64,000 nt of DNA from the NCBI RefSeq assembly GCF_003254155.1, contig NZ_QKZI01000005.1, positions 115,623 to 179,622 of the forward strand. The letters are read 5' to 3'. The stretch comes from Psychrobacillus insolitus. Lineage in GTDB: Bacteria; Bacillota; Bacilli; Bacillales_A; Planococcaceae. Below are positions 8,646 to 16,328 of the stretch, one piece after another. The stretch's first letter is position 1, and every line of letters begins with the position of its first letter. The notes under the pieces were generated by a model, which worked only from the letters and a program-made list of their open reading frames with translations, was not told the DNA's origin and searched no databases. A program made the translations under genes and the position numbers.

Positions 8646-8652
8646 TTATTCT

Positions 8653-8703
8653 TTTAAAAAATATCCAGTTCTAAAGCAATTTTAAATTGCTTCAGAACTG
8701 GAT
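8653..8703 (-). terminator. Strong minus-strand terminator behind a small ORF
   Basis: A hairpin with arms of about 19 bp (ATCCAGTTCT...AGAACTGGAT outer part) precedes ATTTTTT when read on the minus strand. It lies 66 nt beyond the small membrane-peptide ORF at 8769-8852, the only candidate upstream before the Nudix gene. Confidence 0.8.
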
Positions 8704-8768
8704 ACCTAGTGTCAAGCCAATATGCGTGTTGAAAGCTTACCCTTTTTTCACTTACAGCCATTCTTTCC

Positions 8769-8852
8769 TCAATTCATCATCATATAGGTTACGATGATCC
8801 CCAGAGTAATCCCGATTACGACAGTTGACACATACAATACTGCTCGTTTCAA
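8769..8852 (-). CDS. Small single-span membrane peptide (27 aa)
   Basis: Found by hand. TTG at 8850-8852, preceded by AAAGGAtgggg, opens a 27-codon frame. The product has a basic start (MKRA) and one hydrophobic segment (VLYVSTVVIGITLGIIVTYM), then stops; a strong terminator follows. It resembles the many short membrane peptides of Bacillales in layout, but I do not recognise a family. An overlapping 24-codon ATG frame shows no such structure. It could instead be the 3' tail of the Nudix transcript. Confidence 0.45.
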   Translation of the reverse strand: MKRAVLYVSTVVIGITLGIIVTYMMMN

Positions 8853-8970
8853 TTCCCCATCCTTTCATATCCTTATTACCTAAAGTTTATTAATGAAGCT
8901 TGAAACTTATTCGGTAGCAAAAAATGAACGAGCTGGATCAGGGAGAAATGAACGGTAAAGCTTATACCAT

Positions 8971-9384
8971 CTATTTTTCTAATACTTGTTCGAGTATGTG
9001 GATATCCTCTGGATAACTCAAAGGAAGCATTTTAATTTCCTCCAATGACTTCCAAGCAACTTCATGTATAAATTCATCTGAATCTTGGAAAGTTATTTCC
9101 CCACTCTCTATTTCTACTAAAAAATATTCGACATAATAAGAAATTCCATATTCACTAATAACTCCACTTTTATTATGTATCTTTTCATCTGTTCGAACGA
9201 TTAAACCCGTTACTTCATAAAACTCTCGTTCACAGCACGCTTGAAAAGTTTCTCCTTCTTCGAATGTCCCTGTAGGAACAGTCCATTTCTTTTCTTCCTC
9301 CGGAGCTGCTTGAAGAACCATTAACACTTCATTCTTATCATTTATACAAATGCCAGCAGCACCTTGCGAACTAAATACATTCAT
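8971..9384 (-). CDS. Nudix hydrolase with a degenerate Nudix box
   Basis: A 137-residue Nudix-fold protein. The box GTFEEGETFQACCEREFYEV follows G-x5-E-x7-R-E-U-x-E up to the last metal-binding glutamate, where valine stands in place of glutamate (REFYEVTGL instead of REUxEExGU). Activity may be weakened or altered. Substrate unknown. I prefer ATG 9384 to 9390 because AAGAGGT lies directly against 9390 but 6 nt from 9384. The gene is followed by the small peptide gene and preceded at 30 nt by the alkyltransferase-like gene, so these may be one transcript. Confidence 0.75.
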   Translation of the reverse strand: MNVFSSQGAAGICINDKNEVLMVLQAAPEEEKKWTVPTGTFEEGETFQACCEREFYEVTGLIVRTDEKIHNKSGVISEYGISYYVEYFLVEIESGEITFQDSDEFIHEVAWKSLEEIKMLPLSYPEDIHILEQVLEK

Positions 9385-9414
9385 TTTCATACCTCTTTCT
9401 TTCGATCACTTTGT

Positions 9415-9747
9415 TTAGATTAAATCTTCTTCAGATACTACAGGTTCATACCTCGACTGTTCTAAATCAACAAGCCCATTCGCTAGAAAGGACACTCCCT
9501 CTGCTTCTAACAATGTTCTTTGAGAATAAGCAGATTCTTCATCCTTCATGACGATTTCACCCTTTGCATTGATGACACGGTGCCAGGGTAATTTATGCTT
9601 CTCACTCATCGAATGCAAGATGCGCACAACTTGTCTTGCACCCCTTGGACTGCCAGCAACCTTTGCTATTTGCCCATACGACATAACCTTCCCGATAGGA
9701 ATAGACTTTATTATATTAATTACTCTTTCAGTAAAAGGGTTCATCAT
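9415..9747 (-). CDS. Alkyltransferase-like protein (ATL), MGMT family without the active cysteine
   Basis: A 110-residue protein matching the DNA-binding domain of O6-alkylguanine-DNA alkyltransferases: IPIGKVMSYGQIAKVAG, GARQVVRILHSM, then PWHRVINAKGEI. The active-site PCHRV has tryptophan for cysteine, the hallmark of ATL proteins (E. coli YbaZ, S. pombe Atl1). These bind O6-alkylguanine without repairing it and hand the lesion to nucleotide excision repair. A catalytic homologue (ogt) lies at 22812-23318. AAAGGA ribosome binding site upstream of the ATG. Confidence 0.85.
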   Translation of the reverse strand: MMNPFTERVINIIKSIPIGKVMSYGQIAKVAGSPRGARQVVRILHSMSEKHKLPWHRVINAKGEIVMKDEESAYSQRTLLEAEGVSFLANGLVDLEQSRYEPVVSEEDLI

Positions 9748-9809
9748 GTTTCAATCCTTTCATTCTTTTCAATTATAACCGATTTTCACGTATTTCTTTC
9801 TAGTACGAA

Positions 9810-9862
9810 ATAAAAGACTGTTCTAAAAGTCAGTGATAAGTTGACTTTAGAACAGCCTTTTA
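9810..9862 (-). terminator. Terminator behind the RsbR-like gene
   Basis: AAAGACTGTTCTAAAAGTCA pairs with TGACTTTAGAACAGCCTTTT (few mismatches), with T-rich flanks on both sides. It lies 17 nt beyond the stop codon at 9879. Confidence 0.8.
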
Positions 9863-9878
9863 GTTTTACTATTTTTCA

Positions 9879-10898
9879 TCAAACAATTCTTTTACCCATC
9901 TGTCCTAAAGCGTAGTGAATTCCATGTTGAAGCGTTTTAAAACAATCGAATTTTGATAATTGTACATCTGATTGTATAATGACCATACTTAATTGTGGTG
10001 AAATTCCTACGAGAACAGTTTTGATCCCAATTAGCGAAGTAGCAGAAGCTATATTTTCTATTAATCTCGCTGTATACTGACTTATATTTTGATGAAGTCC
10101 AGTTAAATCGAGAATTAAGTAACTCGCTTTATGCGAAGGCAAGTTTGTTAATGTTTTTTCCACTATTGAAATAGCGCGTTCTTCATCGTATTTTCCGATT
10201 AGTGGAACGACCACAATCCCCTCTAATACTGGGATAATCGGAGAAGATAGTTCTTTTACAAGCTCCGTCAAGTCTCTCGTTTTATCTTCCACAAGTGCTT
10301 CTAATTCCAGAATGTGGTCCGTCTCCGTCTTTTTAGCCAACTGACGAATGTTATGATTGACCGTAATATCAGATTGGAAATATCTCACAACACTATATTC
10401 ATGTCCCTCTATTTGATCTTGAATTATTTCATACCAAATATTGGTCCCTAACATCGCTGTAAAAATCCCTGCGTAATGAGCTGGTATGTACTTTGCTCCA
10501 GCAGACTTTCCTTGTGCTTTATGAATTTTATATTCCCAACTATTTTTAAACTTCACTGTAAATGTTTTGGACTCTATATCCAATTCCTCAATAACTGCAT
10601 GTCCCCATCCTGCAGAAGCATATGTATTGGTAATTAATTTAGAAGCTTCTTCAATACTGACATTCTTCTTTTTTTCAAAGTACTCACCTACAGTAATTCC
10701 TTGTCTAAATCCTGTCGTTTCAAATACTAATTTAGAAGCTTCTGTTCCAGAAATTTCTTCGATTGTGTCAAAAAATGATTTCATGGCTGAAGAAATCCAA
10801 AATAATACAGAGTCCTGTTGTTCAAAAATCAATTGACCTTCTTCTAAATTCCAACTAAACTCAATCCCATTTATATCCATCTGTTTTTTCATATCCAT
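9879..10898 (-). CDS. RsbR-like stressosome protein: N-terminal sensor domain plus STAS domain
   Basis: A 339-residue protein. The C-terminal STAS domain (about 222-335) opens with LSSPIIPVLEGIVVVPLIGKYDEERA, nearly the RsbR signature, and keeps a phosphorylatable threonine in LILDLTGL. The middle (about 195-222) is a helical linker (ETDHILELEALVEDKTRDLTELV). The N-terminal about 190 residues are not the usual RsbR globin fold; segments like FRQGITVGEYF and GWGHAVIEELDIESKTFTVKFKNS resemble the V4R/XylR-N small-molecule-binding fold. In Bacillus, RsbR proteins form stressosomes with RsbS and RsbT that control sigma B. It stands alone here, so it is an orphan sensor subunit. The V4R assignment is tentative. 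Confidence 0.75.
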   Translation of the reverse strand: MDMKKQMDINGIEFSWNLEEGQLIFEQQDSVLFWISSAMKSFFDTIEEISGTEASKLVFETTGFRQGITVGEYFEKKKNVSIEEASKLITNTYASAGWGHAVIEELDIESKTFTVKFKNSWEYKIHKAQGKSAGAKYIPAHYAGIFTAMLGTNIWYEIIQDQIEGHEYSVVRYFQSDITVNHNIRQLAKKTETDHILELEALVEDKTRDLTELVKELSSPIIPVLEGIVVVPLIGKYDEERAISIVEKTLTNLPSHKASYLILDLTGLHQNISQYTARLIENIASATSLIGIKTVLVGISPQLSMVIIQSDVQLSKFDCFKTLQHGIHYALGQMGKRIV

Positions 10899-11115
10899 TT
10901 ATATATTACTCCTTTGAACTTCTATAATGTTACCTTTATAATTCGACAAGATTAGCAAATTTCCTTTTCATGAAATAATTATACCTTACTTTTCTTCTAT
11001 TATTTAATGTGTACAATATGTATTTACATATCGACGAAAACCTCACTAACCATCACCCTCATTATCTTTGTATGTTAAAATTACCTAAAGTACAAATCTG
11101 AGAGGAGATTTTTTT

Positions 11116-11874
11116 ATGCAAGTCGTTTCGATCCGAGACGTTCATATTGGAGAAGGTATTCCTAAGATTATTGTCCCATTGATGGGAAAAAAAGAGGAAA
11201 ACCTGCTTTTAGAGATTAGAGAAATACTACAAACTGAGCCTGATATTATTGAGTGGCGTGTAGATGTACTTGAAGAAGTAGAAAACATAGCAGCCGTGAA
11301 ACAAACGCTATCTGCTATTCGTAAAGAGCTGTACCCTATTCCCCTCTTGTTCACTTTCAGAAGCCATCGTGAAGGTGGAAATAAAATAATTACGGATGCT
11401 TATTACAAGCAATTACTTGAAGAAGTTTCGCAAACAAACGATGTTGATTTACTAGATGTGGAATTATTTTCTCCACATGTAAACGAAATCGTAGAAACTG
11501 CGAAAAATAATCATGTAACAATCGTTATGTCCAATCATGATTTTGAGAAGACACCCGCCAAAGAGGAAATCGTTTGGCGACTAAGAAAAATGCAGGAGCT
11601 TGGTGCACATATACCTAAAATTGCAGTAATGCCAAAAACTCCTGAAGATGTACTCACATTACTAGATGCTACATATACCATGCATACACTTCATGCGGAT
11701 CGTCCCATAATTACGATGTCGATGGCCTCCACTGGCTTGATCAGCCGAATTGCAGGGGAAACATTTGGTTCTGCTGCAACATTTGGCTCCGGTAAAGAGG
11801 CTTCTGCTCCTGGTCAAATTCCAGTTAACGAATTACGAAACGTACTCGGGATCTTACATAAAAACATGAGATAA
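11116..11874 (+). CDS. aroD: 3-dehydroquinate dehydratase, type I
   Basis: A 252-residue TIM-barrel enzyme of the shikimate pathway, converting 3-dehydroquinate to 3-dehydroshikimate through a Schiff base. The catalytic histidine (SNHDFEKTP, His141) and lysine (IPKIAVMPK, Lys168) are present, as are the substrate-binding EWRVD and TFRSHREGG motifs and the C-terminal SAATFGSGKEASAPGQ loop. Length is typical. AGAGGAGA ribosome binding site at 8 nt. Monocistronic, with a very strong terminator behind it. Confidence 0.95.
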   Translation: MQVVSIRDVHIGEGIPKIIVPLMGKKEENLLLEIREILQTEPDIIEWRVDVLEEVENIAAVKQTLSAIRKELYPIPLLFTFRSHREGGNKIITDAYYKQLLEEVSQTNDVDLLDVELFSPHVNEIVETAKNNHVTIVMSNHDFEKTPAKEEIVWRLRKMQELGAHIPKIAVMPKTPEDVLTLLDATYTMHTLHADRPIITMSMASTGLISRIAGETFGSAATFGSGKEASAPGQIPVNELRNVLGILHKNMR

Positions 11875-11900
11875 ATTAAGTATTTTTTCCTTATATTTCT

Positions 11901-11963
11901 AAAAAGGGGCTATCCTCAGGAGGCCTGTTTTCACAGACGTCCTGAGGATAGCCCCTTTTTATT
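11901..11963. terminator. Bidirectional terminator between aroD and the FmdE-like gene
   Basis: AAAAAGGGGCTATCCTCAGG pairs perfectly with CCTGAGGATAGCCCCTTTTT around a 20-nt loop. It ends two converging transcripts. Confidence 0.9.
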
Positions 11964-11989
11964 AAAAACAGAATTATGACACAAGAAAC

Positions 11990-12514
11990 TTAATTTAATT
12001 TTGTCACTTCTAATAATTCGTTGATTGGTAATTGTAATGCTCGGTTACCCAGCTCTTGCTTTAATTGTTCATTATGTAAGTACTCTTCAGGCGTAAATAA
12101 CTCTTCACGACCTTTTTTCAAGTACTCATAAAATACAGGAGGTAAGAAGTTCTCTTTTAATATAACTTCAACCGCTTCTCCTGTTTCCCGTGTAAAGACA
12201 TACGCGTAAGAAGTTGGACGATATGGATCATATTGAGCTTTTGGATAAGCTGTATCGACCGTATAGGTGCCTCTCGTTTGAGCACGTGTAACAAATTCGA
12301 AAGCATCGCGGAAACCTGGACCACCATGACCAGACAATATGGAAATATCTTTACGATTTGGAATCTCCTCACCATATAAAGCTTCAAAAGCTGCTTGAAT
12401 AATTCGGAAACCAACACCTATCGCCATATAAGCAAGCGTCCCATGATATTTGCGAATATCCTCAAAGCTAATTTCTAATAAATCTTCACGGTCATAAATG
12501 TTAATTGTATTCAT
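11990..12514 (-). CDS. FmdE-like protein at the end of the Fur-boxed transporter operon
   Basis: A 174-residue soluble protein. The segment FEDIRKYHGTLAYMAIGVG and the later LSGHGGPGFRDAFEFVTR resemble the FmdE / formylmethanofuran dehydrogenase subunit E-like fold (HGHxCPGxxLG), but the cysteine of that motif is replaced (HGTLAYMAIG), so the metal-binding mode would differ. The function of bacterial FmdE-like proteins is largely unknown. The start follows AGGAGATAAA. A 117-nt gap separates it from the coiled-coil gene, so it may be the last operon gene or have its own promoter. Fold assignment is an inference from motif resemblance. Confidence 0.5.
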   Translation of the reverse strand: MNTINIYDREDLLEISFEDIRKYHGTLAYMAIGVGFRIIQAAFEALYGEEIPNRKDISILSGHGGPGFRDAFEFVTRAQTRGTYTVDTAYPKAQYDPYRPTSYAYVFTRETGEAVEVILKENFLPPVFYEYLKKGREELFTPEEYLHNEQLKQELGNRALQLPINELLEVTKLN

Positions 12515-12631
12515 ACATTTTATCTCCTAACTTGTTTTTTGTGGTTTAACCTTCTTATAATTAAAATGTAATTAGTAATAAAAAAAGGAACAAATAAGTA
12601 TGGTTTTTTTCAATATATCCCCTCTATCTCC

Positions 12632-13582
12632 TTACTTCGATAGTATACGTAAACCACCGTTTATTTGTTGAATATACGGTGCATTAATATCTTCTAAACT
12701 CATTAAAGTATCATACTGAATCGTAAATGGAATTAACTCTACTAGTAATTCTTCTGGTAAAAAGAACCCGTTATAAAAGCCTGATTCTAAGATTAAACTT
12801 GCACTATTTCCATCCTCATTTTGTAAGACTTGCCCAAGTAATATAACGTGCCCATCTTTCCTCTCATACACGACATACACATGATCGCTACGGAAAAAAT
12901 AGCGTACCTCGCTCCCTTCATTAAGAAAGGATTCCTGTACTTCATAAAAGGATGAATCTCCTCTTTCTGCCCATTCAGTTAATGACTTTTCTACCCTTTT
13001 ATTGTCTGCTTCAAGGGCTGCAATGAGAGAGTCTTCTATTTCAGCAGTCCAGTCAATATCCAAGTAGTTAGCAATTTGTTCTAATCCTATATCTGCATTT
13101 TCCATTAAAAAAGCTTCTCTTGACGCTAGATTTCGTTCAATCATTTCAAGTAATTTATGATGCCCCTCTAATGATGTTTTAGAAGCCTCAAGTTGCTTAA
13201 ACTCTAAGTACAACGTATTTAGTTCTTCCATAGACGATTGAATACTTTTTTCCATTACCCATCTACTACCCATTAAATCAACAATATCTTGGCCATCTAA
13301 TATTAAGGCAAGCCAAGTATCCAGACCAACCTCTGTATAAAACTGGAGTTGTTCCGCCCCATCCCGTTGATTCTCTTTAAAATTCTTATCCATTTCTTCT
13401 ACTGTTGGTGTTAACTTTGCAATCTTTTGTTCTGTATGATCCATTTCTTCTTTTAACTGACCAATCGTCGACTCATCGTAAACAACTGCCAAGAAATCGG
13501 CGAATGCACCAGTCAAATGTCCATATGCCGGTGTTACAAGTACAAGGAATAACGCTATAATAAGCCCTATTTTTTTATACAT
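12632..13582 (-). CDS. Exported coiled-coil protein, probable partner of the FtsEX-like transporter
   Basis: A 316-residue protein. Residues 1-21 form a signal peptide (KKIGLIIALFLVLVTPAYG, possible cleavage after AYG). Two long charged helical stretches (about 37-75 and 120-165) look like a coiled coil, followed by a helical region to 215 and a strand-rich C-terminal domain without cysteines. The arrangement, directly behind an FtsX-like permease (8-nt overlap), is that of PcsB/CwlO-type partners of FtsEX, but no NlpC/P60, CHAP or peptidase domain follows. It should sit outside the membrane and be moved by the ABC pair. No family recognised. Confidence 0.6.
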   Translation of the reverse strand: MYKKIGLIIALFLVLVTPAYGHLTGAFADFLAVVYDESTIGQLKEEMDHTEQKIAKLTPTVEEMDKNFKENQRDGAEQLQFYTEVGLDTWLALILDGQDIVDLMGSRWVMEKSIQSSMEELNTLYLEFKQLEASKTSLEGHHKLLEMIERNLASREAFLMENADIGLEQIANYLDIDWTAEIEDSLIAALEADNKRVEKSLTEWAERGDSSFYEVQESFLNEGSEVRYFFRSDHVYVVYERKDGHVILLGQVLQNEDGNSASLILESGFYNGFFLPEELLVELIPFTIQYDTLMSLEDINAPYIQQINGGLRILSK

Positions 13583-14450
13583 TTTTTATCAGCTTCCTTG
13601 TGGATAAATAACTTGCGCATAGTCCAATACCAAGACCACAGAATAATTGGCAGCCCAGTACAAACAAGAATGTCGATATGTCCATTTTCCACAAAAACTG
13701 TATCGTCTCACTTACTGGTTGAAATACGAAATAATATATGCCAATTACCATTAAAATGGAAGCTATACTTCCTATCAAACCAATAATCAAGCCCTCTAAT
13801 AGAAATTGAAATCTAACTATTTTCGGATTAGCTCCAATTAATAACTTTACACGAATTTCTTTTTCTCTCTGATATAGCGCTAAGTGAAAAGCTATGTATA
13901 CCATCATAAACGCAATAACAAAAAAGAAAATAATCGCAAATAAACCATACAGTTCTATTTTCTCAAGTGCACTCGCTAAATATTCGGCCATTTGTTGTGG
14001 ATAAACAACCTTCTCTATGCCCTTCATTTCACCAAGACTTTCGGCTATTTGTGACATTAGCTGTACATCTTTCACTTGAAACTTCACAGCATCTTGCATT
14101 GCACCATTACTAAATGAATCCAATAAATATTCTTTTCCAATAAAAAATAAAGATAAGCGGTCTAGTAGTACCTCCGCGGTTTCAATTTCCACTTTTTCAA
14201 TATATGTATTTTTCTCTAGAACTTGTGCTACTTCTTCTACCACAAATCCCTCTTCGATATACACTTTCATGGAAAGCTGAGATTCCACGTAAGCAATCGT
14301 ATCTTGCATAGCCAAACGTGCAAGTAGTAAAGAGCCAACAAGTACCATCGCTACAAAAATAAGTGCAACTGATGCCAACGCTGCACCTTTATTGCGCTGC
14401 ATACCTTGTCTGACATCTTGCCACATATAGCGCACATTATTGGCGTTCAT
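13575..14450 (-). CDS. FtsX-like ABC transporter permease
   Basis: A 291-residue membrane protein with the FtsX plan: cytoplasmic N-terminus (YMWQDVRQGMQRNKGAALAS), helix 1 (about 24-46), an extracellular domain of about 120 residues, then three helices (about 168-190, 214-240 and 258-280). The MKVYIEEGF / IEKVEIETAEVLLDRL region in the outer domain is like FtsX. It overlaps the FtsE-like gene by 14 nt and the exported coiled-coil gene by 8 nt. FtsX-type proteins transmit ATPase motion to extracellular partners rather than move a solute. Because it sits in a metal/peptide import operon, it is unlikely to be the division FtsX itself. Confidence 0.75.
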   Translation of the reverse strand: MNANNVRYMWQDVRQGMQRNKGAALASVALIFVAMVLVGSLLLARLAMQDTIAYVESQLSMKVYIEEGFVVEEVAQVLEKNTYIEKVEIETAEVLLDRLSLFFIGKEYLLDSFSNGAMQDAVKFQVKDVQLMSQIAESLGEMKGIEKVVYPQQMAEYLASALEKIELYGLFAIIFFFVIAFMMVYIAFHLALYQREKEIRVKLLIGANPKIVRFQFLLEGLIIGLIGSIASILMVIGIYYFVFQPVSETIQFLWKMDISTFLFVLGCQLFCGLGIGLCASYLSTRKLIKNV

Positions 14451-15087
14451 ATACTCCCCCCTCTTTCAATATCCACGACTTCTCTGCAAATGTCTCTATT
14501 AAATGCTGCGAATGGGTAATGACGAGCATCGCTACGCCTTCTTCCTCCCGCAATTCACGCATTAGCATCAATACTTCACTTGCTGTCTCTGGATCCAAGT
14601 TCCCTGTAGGCTCATCTGCTAAAATAATTTTCGGCTTATTGAGTAGAGCACGCACTATCGCAACACGTTGCTGTTGACCTCCAGATAATTTAGTTGGAAG
14701 TACATGGGCCTTCTCTTCTAATCCAACTCTCTTAAGTAAACGCATTGCTTCTGCTTCCATCTTATCCGGGTCTCTTCCTAGTATTTGACCAGCAAGCACT
14801 ATATTTTCTAGCACTGTTTTTCGCTCAAGTAATTCAAATGATTGAAAAATCACTCCCATTTTTCTACGTAATTCATATTTTGCCAGCTTATCAATCGATA
14901 CGCCATCGATTGTAATGCTACCAGTATCTCTTTCTAACTCACGGTAAAGTAGTTTTACTAATGTACTTTTCCCTGATCCTGAGCGTCCTTGGAGAAAAGC
15001 AAATTCTCCAGGAGCTATATGCATATTTATATTGTGTAAAATAGGTTGTTGTTCAAAACTTTTTGACACTTGTTCCAGGTGGATCAC
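14437..15087 (-). CDS. FtsE/MacB-type ABC transporter ATP-binding protein
   Basis: A 216-residue ATPase. Walker A GRSGSGKST, Q-loop VIFQSFELLERKTVLEN, signature LSGGQQQRVAIVRAL, Walker B IILADEPTGNLDPETA and a switch histidine in ITHSQH are intact. It is the size and type of FtsE. It starts with GTG one base after the preceding stop, behind GGAAGGA, and overlaps the FtsX-like gene by 14 nt, so the two form a transporter pair. The genuine cell-division ftsE would normally be elsewhere with its own ftsX. Confidence 0.8.
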   Translation of the reverse strand: MIHLEQVSKSFEQQPILHNINMHIAPGEFAFLQGRSGSGKSTLVKLLYRELERDTGSITIDGVSIDKLAKYELRRKMGVIFQSFELLERKTVLENIVLAGQILGRDPDKMEAEAMRLLKRVGLEEKAHVLPTKLSGGQQQRVAIVRALLNKPKIILADEPTGNLDPETASEVLMLMRELREEEGVAMLVITHSQHLIETFAEKSWILKEGGVYERQ

Positions 15088-15088
15088 C

Positions 15089-15697
15089 TTATAACTGTCC
15101 TTCCACTAACCATGGTAAAAAGCCACGTAAAAACCGTTCAGTCGCCGGCATGAAATACGAACCATAATGGAAATCTGGATCGAGTGTAGTATTTACCCAA
15201 GTACCCTTTGTGCTTACTCGGTCAATATATAGAACTGCTCCACCATCATCTGTTGAAACGAGCACTTCACATTTTTCTGGTGGCCAATATACGCCGTGTT
15301 GATGCCATGTTGCATCAGAAAGAGTTAAATAATTTGTGAATAAATCATGTTCGGGAGCAGATAATACTAATCCGCTTTTCGGATCTTTTTCAAGCCACCA
15401 CCAAAAGTTTGTTGGACGGAATTCCCATTTGTGACTTGGCAACCAATCAAATCCCTGTGGACCCAACGTCACAACTGTTCCTCCATCATTGGCAAACGCA
15501 TAAATCTTCTCTACATTTTTCTCAAGCAATCCCAAATGTGTTTGAGAAGGAATAAGTAATACATCGACCCCTTCTAAAGAGGCTGTTTCTAATTCACGTA
15601 TCGGAATCAGTCGATTAATATACTTTGCAAACTCAGATGTTTTATATGTACGATGATGGTGTGAACTGCCACCGTAAACAACCGCTATTTTTTTCAT
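15089..15697 (-). CDS. GATase1/ThuA-like protein, paralogue 2
   Basis: A 202-residue soluble protein. The N-terminus IAVVYGGSSHHHRTYKTSEF, the DVLLIPSQTHLGLL strand and the ANDGGTVVTLGP turn suggest the flavodoxin-like fold of class-I glutamine amidotransferases and ThuA proteins, but no nucleophilic GxCxG elbow is visible. It shares the exact motif YIDRVSTKG and the overall order with the preceding gene product, so the two are diverged tandem paralogues. His- and Trp-rich stretches (WWWLEK, WHQHGVYWPP) may bind a ligand. Translationally coupled: its ATG overlaps the upstream stop. Function unknown. Confidence 0.5.
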   Translation of the reverse strand: MKKIAVVYGGSSHHHRTYKTSEFAKYINRLIPIRELETASLEGVDVLLIPSQTHLGLLEKNVEKIYAFANDGGTVVTLGPQGFDWLPSHKWEFRPTNFWWWLEKDPKSGLVLSAPEHDLFTNYLTLSDATWHQHGVYWPPEKCEVLVSTDDGGAVLYIDRVSTKGTWVNTTLDPDFHYGSYFMPATERFLRGFLPWLVEGQL

Positions 15698-16326
15698 CCT
15701 GTAGTCACCTCTTCTTGTAATGTCGCATTCTCTTCATGTACCCATTTTAATAATTGCGGACCAATTCGATCGGTTGTTTTATTGATTTCAGGTGTCATAT
15801 AACCAAACAAATCTGAACCTACATGGACAAATATAATGCCTTTTGTACTCACTCGGTCAATATATGTTATAGGAGTATCACCAGGTAAAGTTAAGAGAAC
15901 TTCTGCACCCTCTGGAACAGGATGATGCCCTCTCGCAAAAAATCCAGAAACCCCTTTATTATATGTCATATCATCTTCTAATACACCTTCAAATATTGGA
16001 TGTTGTGTATGAATAGAAACTTCATAATCTTTATAACTATGTATCTCTTTTGGAACGAATAATTGACCACCCGGTAACCAGTCTGTCACTAAGTTACCTG
16101 AAAATATAAGTATTTTTCTTGCATTCACAAAATCTAATATAATTTGGCGATGTTCATATAAAAAGTCTTGATCCGCAAAGCCACTTATAACTAAACAGTT
16201 ATAAGGTGTTAAATTGATATTCGGCAAATCATAAATATCAACATTCGTAAAATCTTCTCTTGCTTTATTTTCACCACGTTGTGCAAAAACTGCTCCTGGA
16301 TTTAGTTCTATAAAGTTAGTTTTCAT
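15694..16326 (-). CDS. GATase1/ThuA-like protein, paralogue 1
   Basis: A 210-residue soluble protein related to the next gene product. It has alternating strand/helix order (NCLVISGFADQDFLYEHRQ, then ARKILIFSGNLVTDWLPGG), an HPIFEGV segment seen in ThuA-like proteins, and a C-terminal TYIDRVSTKGIIFVH. No catalytic cysteine of an amidotransferase is seen, so a non-hydrolytic or binding role is likely. The start ATG lies 2 nt from the ATPase stop behind AGGGAGA. It sits between the importer and FtsEX-like halves of the operon. I do not assign a function. Confidence 0.5.
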   Translation of the reverse strand: MKTNFIELNPGAVFAQRGENKAREDFTNVDIYDLPNINLTPYNCLVISGFADQDFLYEHRQIILDFVNARKILIFSGNLVTDWLPGGQLFVPKEIHSYKDYEVSIHTQHPIFEGVLEDDMTYNKGVSGFFARGHHPVPEGAEVLLTLPGDTPITYIDRVSTKGIIFVHVGSDLFGYMTPEINKTTDRIGPQLLKWVHEENATLQEEVTTG

Positions 16327-16328
16327 TA

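Noticed and set aside
14437..15087. Calling this the cell-division ftsE
   Set aside because: The operon context, Fur control and exported partner differ from the usual ftsEX locus; family name used only as a likeness.
15089..16326. Annotating the two paralogues as glutamine amidotransferases
   Set aside because: The nucleophile elbow and catalytic Cys-His-Glu are not visible, so only the fold resemblance is reported.
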